Positions 54,090 through 63,793 of a stretch of 64,000 bases of DNA are shown here, piece by piece (positions within the stretch are counted from its first letter, which is position 1; each line of letters starts with the position of its first letter). The DNA lies in assembly GCF_014222285.1 (NCBI RefSeq), contig NZ_JACKZS010000011.1, positions 1 to 64,000 on the forward strand, in the 5' to 3' direction. A model generated the notes under the pieces. The model was given only the letters and a program-made list of their open reading frames with translations. It did not search any database and had not been told where the DNA came from. Position numbers and translations under genes: made by a program. The DNA is from Nostoc sp. UCD121. GTDB lineage: Bacteria; Cyanobacteriota; Cyanobacteriia; Cyanobacteriales; Nostocaceae.

Positions 54090-54854
54090 TTACCAATCTA
54101 TGGGCAAACCTAACTGGTCTAAAGTAGCACCATCTTGCAAAAGTGGCTGAATATTGCCGTCTATTTGAATTCGACCACCAGACAGTACCAAAGCGCGTTG
54201 TGTAACTCTACCTAACCAATTTAGGTCATGGGAGGCAATTAACATCACCTGCACTGGCAACTTTAACAACACTTGCGCTAAATGTCGTCGCCATGCTGGA
54301 TCGAGACCGTTAGTCGGCTCATCCAAAATTAGAATTGTTGGTTCTAGGGCTAAAATTGAGGCTAGGGCAGCAAGGCGTTTTTGTCCACCAGAAAGTTCGT
54401 GAGCGGAACGATTAGCGTAGGCTTCTAGTCCGAAATCAGCTAATAACTGCCGGGCGCGATCGCTAGCCTCTGCTGTTGAGATTCCGTAGTTGCGTGGGCC
54501 AAAGGTAATATCTTCCAAGATAGTAGGCATAAATAGTTGGTCGTTGGCATCTTGAAAGCTAAAGCCAATTTGACGACGTATTTGGGGTAGAGTTTTAGGC
54601 TCTAAAGGGATGCCATTAATGGTAATTTTCCCCGTTTGGGGTTGTTTTAAGCCGATTAGGTTCTCTAGCAAGGTGCTTTTTCCAGAACCAGTTGCTCCCA
54701 TCAAGGCGACGCGATCGCCTTTATTCAAAGTAAAAGAAATTTCTTGTAATACTGGCTCCTGGCGAGAATAGGCATAGGCCAAGTTCTCAACTTCAACGAC
54801 AGTTGCGTGGGGGTTGTGGGTTGGTGGTTGGGGATTAGATGTCAATGATTTCAA
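54090..54854 (-). CDS. cbiO: ECF transporter ATPase CbiO
   Basis: A 254-residue ABC ATPase: Walker A GATGSGKSTL, Q-loop, signature LSGGQKRLAALAS, Walker B LILDEPTNGLD and switch His in IASHDL. It powers the Ni/Co ECF transporter with CbiQ and CbiM. The N-terminus is odd: the frame begins with TTG at 54854 and has about 14 Pro/Asn/His-rich residues before VVEVENLAYAYS, so the real start may be later or an alternative codon. Confidence 0.92.
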   Translation of the reverse strand: MKSLTSNPQPPTHNPHATVVEVENLAYAYSRQEPVLQEISFTLNKGDRVALMGATGSGKSTLLENLIGLKQPQTGKITINGIPLEPKTLPQIRRQIGFSFQDANDQLFMPTILEDITFGPRNYGISTAEASDRARQLLADFGLEAYANRSAHELSGGQKRLAALASILALEPTILILDEPTNGLDPAWRRHLAQVLLKLPVQVMLIASHDLNWLGRVTQRALVLSGGRIQIDGNIQPLLQDGATLDQLGLPIDW

Positions 54855-54890
54855 GATTCACAAACTCAATATTGCGGAGTGAGGATTGGG

Positions 54891-55544
54891 TTAAATTTTG
54901 TAAGAAGTTAGGGTTACAGTAGCAGCGATCGCACAAGCTAGTAATACGGCAAAACGCTCTTTCGGTCTGAGAGGAGAATCGATGGGCAATTGCCCGTTGT
55001 AACCGCGAATTACCATTGCCCCATAGACTCGTTCTGCCCTATCCAGACTGCGGAGGTACAAGGCTCCAATCATGGCAGCACTGGCGTAGCGCAACCATCC
55101 CGCAGTTCCATTCAGACCACGTAATTGAGCGCTGCGCTGCATCCGCGTTACTTCTGAGAGCAAAATTTCCATATATTGCCCAGCTAACAACAAGTTTTCC
55201 TTTAAAGGTGCTGGTACGGGTAAGCCTTTCAGGGCTATACCAAAGCTGTGGGGCGGTAAGGTTAACAAAAAACTATTCATCGTAACTAGACAAACCAGCG
55301 AACGAAGCAGTAAAAAGCTGGCTCTTTCCCATCCCAAAGGCAAGGCTAGCAACGACAAAAAAATCAATTCTGTACCGAGTAATCCTCCCAAGTGGCGAAT
55401 TGATACGCGCAACAGCCAAGCCCACAAAAGTGCGATCGCGGCATATACACCTAAGCAATACCAAGCATGATATTTTAGTAACGCTGCTCCCACCACAATC
55501 ACTAGAGACAGCTGCAAACGTAATGGCAACGAAAGTTTAAGCAT
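54891..55544 (-). CDS. cbiQ: ECF transporter transmembrane protein CbiQ
   Basis: A 217-residue integral membrane component with the conserved coupling segments ERVYGAMVIRGYNG and MQRSAQLRGLNG that contact the ATPase. Its ATG overlaps the end of the cbiM gene by eight bases, so the two are translationally coupled. The cbiO gene follows after 36 bases. Confidence 0.9.
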   Translation of the reverse strand: MLKLSLPLRLQLSLVIVVGAALLKYHAWYCLGVYAAIALLWAWLLRVSIRHLGGLLGTELIFLSLLALPLGWERASFLLLRSLVCLVTMNSFLLTLPPHSFGIALKGLPVPAPLKENLLLAGQYMEILLSEVTRMQRSAQLRGLNGTAGWLRYASAAMIGALYLRSLDRAERVYGAMVIRGYNGQLPIDSPLRPKERFAVLLACAIAATVTLTSYKI

Positions 55545-56460
55545 TCTTCGGTTTCACCACCTTGGCAATCCCAAAGGCTACAGCAAAGCAAACTGTAGCT
55601 CCCATAAGTCCAGCGATACTAGTACCAATTGGCCCCAAACCCTTAATAGTATAGTCAGCTAAGGGAGTCGGCACAATTACCCGGACTTTCGCAGCTAAAT
55701 CAATGAAACCTGTATTTTCAGCGACTTTTTCCAAACCATCAGGCCAGGCTGAGGCAAAGAGTGACAGCACTCCTGCAATCAAGAAAATGGTGACAATAGG
55801 CACTGACCACCCGCGAAATTTCTGCTGTTCCCCTGGTAACAAATCTGGTCGGGCTGTAGCTAAATAAGTCAGCACACCCCCAGTAATTATCCCTTCGCCA
55901 ATGCCAATCAAAATATGCACGCCAGTCATAGCTGGTAAAACTATGGCTACAGGTGCAGTACCAGAGAGGGCTAACTCAATAGCACAAGCTATAGCAGCTA
56001 CCACTACACTTACACCAGCAGCTATACCAGCAGCTAGGGGTAAACGCCCTTTAAATCCCCCCAACAGCCGTTGCAAGGTTTGGGTTAAAATCCAGCCTAC
56101 CCAAACACCAACTACTGCCATATTGAGAATATTTGCTCCCAAGGCTGTAATGCCACCATCAGCAAATAGCACAGCTTGAATAATTAAAACTGTGGCAATA
56201 CACAACGTTCCTGCCCACGGACTACCCAAAACGATCGCAGCTAAGGTTCCTCCTAATAAGTGACCACTAGTACCTCCAGCTACCGGAAAATTGATCATCT
56301 GGGCGGCAAAAATAAAGGCAGTGGTTAATCCCAGTATGGGCGCACGACGGATACCAAAAGCTTCTTGCGATCGCTCGAAGGCAATAAAAAGTGCTGCTAC
56401 ACTGGCTAAACCAGTAGCCCCTGCCACCGGAACAGAAACAAATCCATCAGGAATATGCAT
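55537..56460 (-). CDS. cbiM: Cobalt/nickel ECF transporter substrate subunit CbiM with N-like C-terminal domain
   Basis: A 307-residue S component. It begins MHIPDGF, the N-terminal sequence whose amino group and His2 bind the metal, and has GGTSGHLLGGTLAAIVLG with conserved His. The C-terminal third is an added CbiN/PDGKN-type domain (AWPDGLEKVAENTGF), so M and N functions are fused. It is the first gene of cbiM-cbiQ-cbiO. Sequence does not tell cobalt from nickel; cyanobacteria need both, for B12 and for hydrogenase and urease. I see no cobalamin riboswitch in the 190 bases upstream. Confidence 0.92.
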   Translation of the reverse strand: MHIPDGFVSVPVAGATGLASVAALFIAFERSQEAFGIRRAPILGLTTAFIFAAQMINFPVAGGTSGHLLGGTLAAIVLGSPWAGTLCIATVLIIQAVLFADGGITALGANILNMAVVGVWVGWILTQTLQRLLGGFKGRLPLAAGIAAGVSVVVAAIACAIELALSGTAPVAIVLPAMTGVHILIGIGEGIITGGVLTYLATARPDLLPGEQQKFRGWSVPIVTIFLIAGVLSLFASAWPDGLEKVAENTGFIDLAAKVRVIVPTPLADYTIKGLGPIGTSIAGLMGATVCFAVAFGIAKVVKPKNA

Positions 56461-57618
56461 GATCTACCCTGTCTTTTTTAGATGTTTATTTACTCAATAC
56501 CAGCAATAAATAAAGGCATTAAATTAATAACAAACAAAATTTTCACCTTTTTTGCAATGCCCTCTTGGGGGATTTTATGCTGTTACTTTTGAGAGATTTA
56601 CAATCCAATGGCTGCTAAATAGTATACTTAATTTTCACGAATATTAATTTTTGTTAATTTTATTTTTATATATGCCGATAAATTCTTGGAAAAGTGTAAA
56701 TATCTTGACTTTAATAAGATATTATGTATTTAATTGGCACATTGTAAATGCCAAAAAGCCTGCTAGTATTGTGCTTTTTATCTATGAGACTGCTGCACGA
56801 ACATTTTGGATTTTGAATTGCCTTACGGCTCTTATGGTTGATAGTATAATCGCCATTTAAAGAGGGCTTCATTGATTTTAACTACATTTTTTCTGACAAC
56901 ACAGCATTACTATGACCTAAAAATATTTAACTATATAGCTAAATATCAAAGTAATTTAGCTGGATTCAATAATAACTCAGGATTCAGAACTGACTTTTCA
57001 CGGCATCTGGAAAACCTCTCTTCTATTTCTCTCTCCTTTTAGAAGAGAGACTTTTAATTTTCCCCCTTCCCGCGACGAGTTGGGGGTTAGGGGGTTAGGT
57101 CTTTGGTGGACTTTTCCACATAACGTGAAAAGTCAGGGATTCAGAATTCCATTAGTTCTTAATCTGTACTCATTACTTTTTTGTTGACCACCAATTTTAA
57201 AATTTGGTAACCTAGTGTTTTTTTAACTTATAGTTATTAACCAACTAATGATTTTAGATTAGTATAACTAATATAACAATCTAAAAAAGTCTTTACATAG
57301 TCTCGACCAACTGTATATTTGCTGACTTCGCTGGCTTAATGGTACAGTATTGATGAATTTTTGGGATAAAAAATTGTGTAAGCGTTGATACGTAACACAA
57401 AATAGTGGTTAAACTTAAAATTCAGTTGAAGAAGGCAGAAGGTTTAATTTAGAAGGGGTTTGAATCCTCTCCTAAATGGGATGAAACTTAGCTAGCGCGT
57501 CACTAATGTTAAATAATCACAACGAGGGATTTGAGATTTTGATTTTAGTTCTTAGATTTTAGAACGAACTTAAATCTCAAACGTCAAATCTACAAATCCA
57601 TTTGTATAAGGCCTGGCA
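56461..57618. other. Large intergenic region between cbiM and the GT39 gene
   Basis: About 1,150 bases with no gene that I can support; a plus-strand frame at 56651-56860 has odd composition and no ribosome-binding site. A possible MITE lies at 56979-57147, where CTGACTTTTCACG and CGTGAAAAGTCAG are inverted and GATTCAGAA is repeated on both sides. Near 57530-57590 are TTTTAGATTTT-type dispersed repeats. Confidence 0.5.
56979..57147. mobile_element. Possible MITE-like palindrome
   Basis: Inverted CTGACTTTTCACG/CGTGAAAAGTCAG, 120 bases apart, are flanked by near-identical GGATTCAGAA. The interior has a CGCGACGAGTTGGGGGTTAG tract. No coding capacity. Confidence 0.45.
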
Positions 57619-59457
57619 ATGAGAGTTATTTTCAAAGGTGCATTTTATTTTTACAAAAAAATTATCTCGTTGCTACCTACATCTACTGACCCTTGTGTAC
57701 AGATTGTAGATACTAGTTCTGCCTCACAGCACAAGCACTGGTATAATTATTGGCAAGCTCGCCTCCCACCTTCCTGGCTCCACCCTTTGCTGATTTTGAT
57801 GTGGTTGCTCATCGGCATTAGCTTACGCCTAACTAACTTGACAGCAAAGTCTCCTTGGACTGATGAGTTTTCCACCTTGGTGTTTAGCTTGGGTAACAAT
57901 TTTTTATCAGTACCCCTAGATCAAGCGATCGCACCTGATATTTTATTACAACCACTGCAACCAAACCCAGCAGCTAGTATTGGTGATGTGGTTCATAACT
58001 TAGCTACACAAGATAGTCATCCACCTCTGTATTTTGTGCTGGCCCACCTGTGGATGAAATTATTTCCTAGCGAAGGGGGATTGATATCGCTATTTGCAGC
58101 GCGATCGCTACCTGCGATATTCGGTGCGGCCTCAATACCGTGTGTTTACGTATTAGGTAAAGTAGCATTTCGTTCGCGATTAGTGGGGCAATTGGCTGCT
58201 GCCACGATTGCAGTATCACCCTACGCCGTATTTTTAGCACAAGAAGCACGTCATTATACTTTGGCAATGTTATGGGTGATTGGTTCTCTCACCTGCTTAG
58301 TAATTGCCACACGTCATATTCAAAACCGCACACCTTTACCTATATGGGTAGCACTTTCCTGGGTAGTAATTAATGCTTTAGGTATTGCTACTCATTATTT
58401 TTTCACCTTCACCCTCTACACAGAAGGCGTAGTTTTGATTTCTCTGGCTTGGCTGCAATTGCAAACTAGCACCAAATTTTCTCTCCTCTTCTCTCCTCCC
58501 TGGCAGCGCATTTATGCCGTTGCGGTAGGTACTTTGGTGGCGGGTTTAATTTGGATACCAATCTTGTTAGAGAATAAAAATCGTGGGATTTTGACCGAGT
58601 GGATTCGAGGTTCGCGCGTTGGACTAGATTGGTTAAGCCCGATTTTTCAAGCTTTAGGAACATTGATTGCAATGATTTCCCTGTTACCAGTTGAATCTTC
58701 ACAGCTATTGGTGGTGATTCCTTCTGGAATAGTGATGCTGACTTTCTTTATTTGGGCAGTACCAATTTTGCTGCGTGGGATCAAAATTCAACTACAGCAT
58801 CCAGAAAACGGGATTATGATTCGGGTGTTTATTGGAATTGTGATCAGTGCGATCGCTTTATTTTTGATCTTTACGTACTTTTTGGGTATTGACCTGACCA
58901 GAGGCGCTAGATATAACTTTGTTTACTATCCTGCGATCGTTGTCTTGCTAGGCGCAAGTCTCGCAGTTTGTTGGCATCCCCCCAAGGAAATAAAAAACAT
59001 AGGTAAATGGGGAATAAACGGTAAAAAAGCCGTGATGTTAATTTGGCTAATGGGATTTTTTAGTGCAGTCACAGTAATTTGCAATCTCGGCTATCAAAAA
59101 TATTATCGCCCTGACCTGTTTGTGCAACTCATCCAACAAATATCCCCAGTACCAGTACTGATTGCCACTACTCACAAAAGTTATATACACACTGGGGAAA
59201 TGATGGGAGTAGCTAGGGAGTTGAAACTTGCCAATTCGCCCCAAAATTCTTTGTTTCTCCTTGCCCATCAATATCAAGATCCGAATACTTCCACCATTGC
59301 TCTAGAAAATACTTTAAAGACGTTACCACGACCTTTTGACTTGTGGTCGGTAAACTTTCATGCCCCAGTAGCAGAAGCCGTCAAAACATGCGTCGCTGAT
59401 ACTAAATCTTTGCCAAGCGTAGACGGCTACGAATACGAACTTTATCATTGCCAATAA
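57619..59457 (+). CDS. GT39/ArnT-type membrane glycosyltransferase
   Basis: A 612-residue protein with about 11-12 membrane helices of the GT-C (PMT/ArnT) fold. The catalytic acidic residue is in the first periplasmic loop, SPWTDEFSTLVF, and the lipid-binding DSHPPLYFVLAHLWMK loop follows; AQEARHYTLAML is also typical. It would transfer a sugar from a lipid carrier to an outer target on the periplasmic side. A soluble C-terminal part of about 100 residues may bind acceptor. The acceptor and sugar are unknown. A repeat tract separates it from the nucleotidyltransferase gene downstream. Confidence 0.85.
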   Translation: MRVIFKGAFYFYKKIISLLPTSTDPCVQIVDTSSASQHKHWYNYWQARLPPSWLHPLLILMWLLIGISLRLTNLTAKSPWTDEFSTLVFSLGNNFLSVPLDQAIAPDILLQPLQPNPAASIGDVVHNLATQDSHPPLYFVLAHLWMKLFPSEGGLISLFAARSLPAIFGAASIPCVYVLGKVAFRSRLVGQLAAATIAVSPYAVFLAQEARHYTLAMLWVIGSLTCLVIATRHIQNRTPLPIWVALSWVVINALGIATHYFFTFTLYTEGVVLISLAWLQLQTSTKFSLLFSPPWQRIYAVAVGTLVAGLIWIPILLENKNRGILTEWIRGSRVGLDWLSPIFQALGTLIAMISLLPVESSQLLVVIPSGIVMLTFFIWAVPILLRGIKIQLQHPENGIMIRVFIGIVISAIALFLIFTYFLGIDLTRGARYNFVYYPAIVVLLGASLAVCWHPPKEIKNIGKWGINGKKAVMLIWLMGFFSAVTVICNLGYQKYYRPDLFVQLIQQISPVPVLIATTHKSYIHTGEMMGVARELKLANSPQNSLFLLAHQYQDPNTSTIALENTLKTLPRPFDLWSVNFHAPVAEAVKTCVADTKSLPSVDGYEYELYHCQ

Positions 59458-59459
59458 GA

Positions 59460-59565
59460 GGCAGGGGGAAGAAGGGAAATAGGTAATTTTCATTCTCCCC
59501 CTTGCTCCCTGCTCCCTGCCCCTCTGCCTTCCTTTTCTGCTCCAATGCCCAATGCCCAACGTAGA
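59460..59565. repeat. Purine/pyrimidine and heptamer repeat tract
   Basis: GGCAGGGGGAAGAAGGG is followed by CTCCCTGCTCCCTGCCCC and CCCAATG units, the same composite that lies within the DALR-domain gene at 9551-9700. Confidence 0.8.
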
Positions 59566-59682
59566 TGCATCTTGTGGAAGTTCCTCAAAAATTGATATCC
59601 ATAGGAGACTAGAGAAAGAAGAACAAAATATATGTGATACGTTTTCAAGCACTGAAGGCTGTAACTACTTTAAGGAGGATTT

Positions 59683-62211
59683 ATGCGTGCAGTACTGATG
59701 GCAGGGGGTTCGGGAACGCGGCTTCGCCCGTTAACTTGTGATCTGCCCAAACCGATGGTGCCAATCCTAAATCGACCAATTGCCGAACATATTATCAATC
59801 TTCTGAAGAGACATCAAATTACAGAAGTTATTGCGACATTGCATTATTTACCTGATGTCTTGCGAGACTATTTTCAAGATGGCAGCGACTTTGGTGTTCA
59901 GATGACTTATGCCGTCGAAGAAGACCAGCCTTTGGGTACAGCAGGCTGTGTGAAAAACATTGCCGAACTTTTGGATGAAACTTTTTTAGTCATTAGCGGC
60001 GATAGCATAACAGATTTTGACCTCACGGCTGCGATCGCATTTCACAAACAAAATAAGTCAAAAGCTACTTTGATTTTGACCAGAGTTCCCAACCCAATTG
60101 AATTTGGAGTGGTGATTACTGATCAGGAAGGACGAATTAGCCGATTTTTAGAAAAACCCTCTAGTAGTGAAATTTTTTCTGATACCGTCAACACTGGTAC
60201 TTACATTCTCGAACCAGAAATTTTAGAATATCTACCAGCAAACGTTGAATGTGACTTTTCTAAAGACTTATTCCCCTTACTTCTAGCAAAAGATGAGCCA
60301 ATGTATGGTTACATTGCTCAAGGTTATTGGTGCGATGTTGGTCACTTAGATGCCTATCGGGAAGCTCAGTATGACGCATTAGATCGGAAGGTAAATCTTG
60401 ATTGCGCCTACAAAGAAGTTTCTCATGAGTTATGGGTAGGTCAAAATACTTATATTGACCAGACGGCTGTGATTGAAACCCCGGCTGTGATTGGTGACAA
60501 TTGCCGTATCGGTGCAAGAGTGCAGATTGAAGCCGGAACCGTAATTGGCGATAACGTTACTATTGGCGCTGATGCCAATCTCAAACGTCCGATAGTGTGG
60601 AATGGGGCCTTTATTGGCGATGAAGCACATCTTTCTGCCTGTGTGATTTCCCGTGGCGCTCGTGTAGACCGCCGCGCCCATGTATTAGAAGCTGCTGTTG
60701 TGGGTTCGCTTTCCACGGTGGGAGAAGAAGCCCAAATTAGCCCAGGTGTGCGCGTTTGGCCGAGTAAAAAAATTGAGTCAGGGGCAGTTTTAAACATTAA
60801 CTTGATTTGGGGCAACACCGCCCAACGAAATTTATTTGGTCAACGTGGTGTGCAAGGATTAGCGAATATCGACATCACCCCAGAATTCGCTGTGAAATTG
60901 GGATCCGCTTACGGTTCTACCTTGAAACCTGGTTCTAAAGTAACGGTTTCTCGTGACCAGCGTAATGTCTCTCGGATGGTGACGCGATCGCTCATTGCGG
61001 GTTTAATGTCAGTAGGTATTGATATTCAAAACCTCGATGCTACAGCTATCCCCATCGCCCGCACGGTTATACCCACAATGTCGGTAGTTGGTGGTATCCA
61101 TGTGCGAGTCCACCCCGATCGCCCTGACTACATTCTGATTGAATTCATGGATGCTAAGGGCATTAATATTTCCAAAGCCCTGGAAAAGAAAATCGAAGGT
61201 GCTTACTTTAAGGAAGATATGCGGCGGGCGCTAATTCATGAAATTGGCGATGTATCTTATCCTAGCCAAGTTATGGAGCGCTACTGCACTGCTTTTGAGA
61301 AACTTTTGCATGTTCATACACTCCGTAACAGTCGGGCAAAAGTGGTGATTGACTATGTTTATGCGGTATCAGGGGCAGTTTTACCTCAAATGTTGGATAA
61401 ATTTGGTGCTGATGCAGTAGTACTGAATGCCAGTGTCAATAAATCTGCGATGTCAATCACCGATCGCGAAGGACTGCTAACTCAGTTAGGTCATGTAGTG
61501 GAAGCATTGAAAGCTAACTTTGGTGTGCAAGTCTCCGCTAATGGAGAACAGCTGATTTTAGTTGATGAATCAGGCTACCCAATTCGTGGGGAAACTTTAA
61601 CAGCACTCATGGTAGACATGATTCTGACGGCTAATCCCAGAGGAACAGTAGTAGTGCCGGTTCATGCTTCTAGTGCTATTGAACAAGTCGCCCGTCGTCA
61701 TGATGGCAGGGTAATCCGCACCAAAGCCAACCCTACAGCTTTAATGGAAGCTTGTCAAAAAAATCCAAATGTGGTTTTGGGAGGTAGTGGAGAGACTGGT
61801 TTTATTTTCCCGCAACTGCATCCGGGATTTGATTCTATGTTCTGTATTGCAAAGATCATTGAGATGTTGACTATACAGGAGCGATCGCTAGCTGCTGCGC
61901 GGTCAGAATTGCCCCGTGTAATTCACAAAACTTATACAGTCCGTTGTCCGTGGACAGCCAAGGGTGCTTTGATGCGTTACTTGGTGGAAACTCACCCAGC
62001 CCAAAACCTAGAACTCATTGATGGAGTGAAAATTTGTCAACCTTATGATGATAGTTGGTTGTTAGTTTTACCAGATGCTAGCGAACCACTGGTGCATCTG
62101 TATGCAAATAGCAACGATCGCGAATGGGTAGATGAGACTGTGAGAAACTACCGTACCCGTGTTCAGAGTTTTGTGGAAAGACAACAAGAATATCAACCAG
62201 CAGAAGTGTAA
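59683..62211 (+). CDS. Sugar-phosphate nucleotidyltransferase fused to a degenerate phosphomannomutase domain
   Basis: An 842-residue fusion. The N-terminal nucleotidyltransferase domain (about 1-235) has [11 protein letters not shown] (8-18), PKPMVPI and VISGDS; it would make a nucleotide sugar such as GDP-mannose, although the sugar and base cannot be read. A left-handed helix of hexapeptide repeats (about 250-370) follows. The last part (about 380-820) has the fold of phosphomannomutase but not its catalytic motifs: TASHNP is replaced near 470 by [19 protein letters not shown] near 619 by SANGEQ, GGExSGH near 700 by GGSGETGF, and RPSGTEP near 796 by LPDASEP. The mutase part is thus predicted to be inactive and perhaps regulatory. 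A strong site AAGGAGGA precedes the ATG. Confidence 0.92.
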   Translation: MRAVLMAGGSGTRLRPLTCDLPKPMVPILNRPIAEHIINLLKRHQITEVIATLHYLPDVLRDYFQDGSDFGVQMTYAVEEDQPLGTAGCVKNIAELLDETFLVISGDSITDFDLTAAIAFHKQNKSKATLILTRVPNPIEFGVVITDQEGRISRFLEKPSSSEIFSDTVNTGTYILEPEILEYLPANVECDFSKDLFPLLLAKDEPMYGYIAQGYWCDVGHLDAYREAQYDALDRKVNLDCAYKEVSHELWVGQNTYIDQTAVIETPAVIGDNCRIGARVQIEAGTVIGDNVTIGADANLKRPIVWNGAFIGDEAHLSACVISRGARVDRRAHVLEAAVVGSLSTVGEEAQISPGVRVWPSKKIESGAVLNINLIWGNTAQRNLFGQRGVQGLANIDITPEFAVKLGSAYGSTLKPGSKVTVSRDQRNVSRMVTRSLIAGLMSVGIDIQNLDATAIPIARTVIPTMSVVGGIHVRVHPDRPDYILIEFMDAKGINISKALEKKIEGAYFKEDMRRALIHEIGDVSYPSQVMERYCTAFEKLLHVHTLRNSRAKVVIDYVYAVSGAVLPQMLDKFGADAVVLNASVNKSAMSITDREGLLTQLGHVVEALKANFGVQVSANGEQLILVDESGYPIRGETLTALMVDMILTANPRGTVVVPVHASSAIEQVARRHDGRVIRTKANPTALMEACQKNPNVVLGGSGETGFIFPQLHPGFDSMFCIAKIIEMLTIQERSLAAARSELPRVIHKTYTVRCPWTAKGALMRYLVETHPAQNLELIDGVKICQPYDDSWLLVLPDASEPLVHLYANSNDREWVDETVRNYRTRVQSFVERQQEYQPAEV

Positions 62212-62213
62212 TT

Positions 62214-62262
62214 CGTAATTCGTAATTCGTAATTGAATTCTTTAATTACGAATTACGAATCC
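62214..62262. repeat. TTCGTAA repeat hairpin
   Basis: Tandem ATTCGTA units (62214-62235) face TACGAAT units (62247-62262). The resulting imperfect hairpin is just after the nucleotidyltransferase gene and may end its transcript. Confidence 0.6.
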
Positions 62263-62314
62263 GCAAGCTTCATTACAATAAATAACGAATTATGCCGAGA
62301 TGGGTTCAAAATTA

Positions 62315-62614
62315 TCATTGAGAACATTCTGGTAAATTTCTACCAGCGTAGTTGCAATCAAAATAAATTAAGGCTTCCCTACTAGAGGTGAATGCTCTAG
62401 TTGTCGAGTAAGCGTCACTGTTTTGACTTGCTTCAGATGACCAAACTTTCAAATAGTAATCATTATTATCAGTAGCCCATAATTCATAACGGTAATCACC
62501 TCCCGAACCCTGACTAGTTAAATAATCAGCTAGCGCTTTATTTGATGCAGACAACAAGCTCAACACAGTCAAAACAGGAATTACAGCTACTTTTATTATT
62601 TGGATTAATTTCAT
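62315..62614 (-). CDS. Small secreted protein of unknown function
   Basis: A 99-residue protein. A signal peptide (MKLIQIIKVAVIPVLTVLSL, ending NKALADYL) is followed by about 65 residues rich in Asp, Tyr, Trp, Ser and two cysteines (DCNYAGRNLPEC), which may form a disulfide. No family is recognised. The ATG at 62614 is preferred to an earlier frame start at 62626. Confidence 0.6.
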   Translation of the reverse strand: MKLIQIIKVAVIPVLTVLSLLSASNKALADYLTSQGSGGDYRYELWATDNNDYYLKVWSSEASQNSDAYSTTRAFTSSREALIYFDCNYAGRNLPECSQ

Positions 62615-62706
62615 AAATACACACAAAATTTACTCTCTCTAGCTTCTTTTATCGATGTAGCTTTTGAAAGCAGTAATTACCTTGAATATTGTGTGAGGAT
62701 ATCGTA

Positions 62707-62841
62707 ATACCAATTTAATGTGAAGTTGCACATATCTTGATCCCCCTAAATCCCCCTTAAAAAGGGGGACTTTGAATTCCCCCCTTTTTAAGGGGGGCTA
62801 GGGGGGATCGAATTCTATGCAGCTTCAGAAAGAATTAGTAT
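62707..62841. mobile_element. MITE-like palindromic element
   Basis: Imperfect terminal inverted repeats (ATACCAATTTAATGTGAAGT at the left, GCTTCAGAAAGAATTAGTAT at the right) enclose opposed GATCCCCCTAAATCCCCCTT and AAGGGGGGCTAGGGGGGATC. The whole can fold into a hairpin. No protein is encoded. Elements with this CCCCCTTA/TAAGGGGG core are common in Nostoc. Confidence 0.7.
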
Positions 62842-63215
62842 AAGGCATTTACAATAAGTTGGTTTATAGCCTACTCCTGAATACAGTTTAGATAAGACCA
62901 AAACACTTGTAGAGTCGGCGATTAATCGCGTCTCGAAAGACCAAAATTTTTGCCAGTAGCCATTAACCCAAGCGTCTCGGCTACTCCTGATTGAGTTGGA
63001 ATTGAACCGCCGCCTGCTTTTCCGGTTTATTCCATGAAATACTTTACAAAACTTAACTTATACTAAATGATAAAAACTATCAATAAATCTGGTAGGATAT
63101 CTCCAAGCTTATTGAGATAGATATTCATTAAGCTAAACATATATTTCAACAAGCAAGGCCAATAAGTATCCTTGCGTAAATTATTGCGTTCCAAATTCAT
63201 ATACCAGGTGGCAAT
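62842..63215. other. Intergenic region upstream of isiB
   Basis: No gene is supported. A GCGATTAATCGCGTCTCG motif (62917-62934) repeats that at 47048. The promoter of isiB and a Fur-box-like site (63063-63081) lie in the distal part; a possible -10 element, TAGGATAT, lies near 63103. Confidence 0.5.
63063..63081 (+). promoter_or_regulatory. Fur-box-like operator before isiB
   Basis: CTAAATGATAAAAACTATC agrees with the 19-base Fur consensus GATAATGATAATCATTATC at 13 positions. It is 135 bases before the isiB start, where iron-repressed control of flavodoxin would be expected. Confidence 0.5.
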
Positions 63216-63728
63216 ATGTCAAAAAAAATCGGTCTGTTCTACGGTACTCAAACTGGCAACACTGAATCTGATGCTGAAAAAATTCGGGATGAGTTTGGTG
63301 GCGATGTTGTGACATTACATCCCATTTACGAGGCGGATACTACCACTTTTGATGAGTATGAATTACTAATTATTGGCTCTCCAACTTGGGATATTGGTCA
63401 ACTTCAGAGCGATTGGGAAAGCTTTTTCTCCGATCTGGATGAAATAGATTTTAGCGGTAAGTTAGTTGCCTATTTTGGTGATGGAGATCAATATGGCTAT
63501 GCCGATAATTTCCAGGATGCAATGGGAATTCTAGAAGAAAAAATTTCCCAGCGCGGCGGTAAAACTGTTGGCTACTGGTCAACTGAGGGTTATGAATTTG
63601 AGAATTCTAGAGCTTTGAAAAATGGCAAGTTTGTTGGTTTGGCACTTGATGAAGGTAGTCAATCTGATCTTACAGACGAACGAATTAAAACTTGGGTTAC
63701 TCAGTTGAAAACAGAATTTGGTTTGTAG
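63216..63728 (+). CDS. isiB: Flavodoxin
   Basis: A 170-residue long-chain flavodoxin. The FMN phosphate loop is TQTGNTES (11-18), the flavin is flanked by SPTWDIGQLQ (Trp) and DGDQYGYADNFQDA (Tyr), and the acidic surface is typical. Flavodoxin replaces ferredoxin as electron carrier from photosystem I in low iron. A Fur-box-like site upstream suits this. A palindrome (GCACAGCTAGCTGTGC, 63740-63755) follows the stop as a likely transcript end, though the next gene lies only 65 bases away. Confidence 0.95.
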   Translation: MSKKIGLFYGTQTGNTESDAEKIRDEFGGDVVTLHPIYEADTTTFDEYELLIIGSPTWDIGQLQSDWESFFSDLDEIDFSGKLVAYFGDGDQYGYADNFQDAMGILEEKISQRGGKTVGYWSTEGYEFENSRALKNGKFVGLALDEGSQSDLTDERIKTWVTQLKTEFGL

Positions 63729-63739
63729 AAATTAGGGTA

Positions 63740-63755
63740 GCACAGCTAGCTGTGC
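63740..63755. repeat. Perfect palindrome after isiB
   Basis: GCACAGCTAGCTGTGC is self-complementary, and TAGGG/CCCCTA flanks extend it. It is a dispersed Nostoc palindrome and may act as a weak terminator. Confidence 0.5.
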
Positions 63756-63793
63756 GCCCCTACTATTGATAGTTTAGAAATTATAGGTAATTT

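Noticed and set aside
56461-56650. Cobalamin or NiCo riboswitch upstream of cbiM
   Set aside because: The stretch is AT-rich and unstructured, without the conserved riboswitch boxes.
56651-56860. A 69-codon plus-strand frame after cbiM
   Set aside because: Hydrophobic and Ile-rich only because the DNA is AT-rich; no start context.
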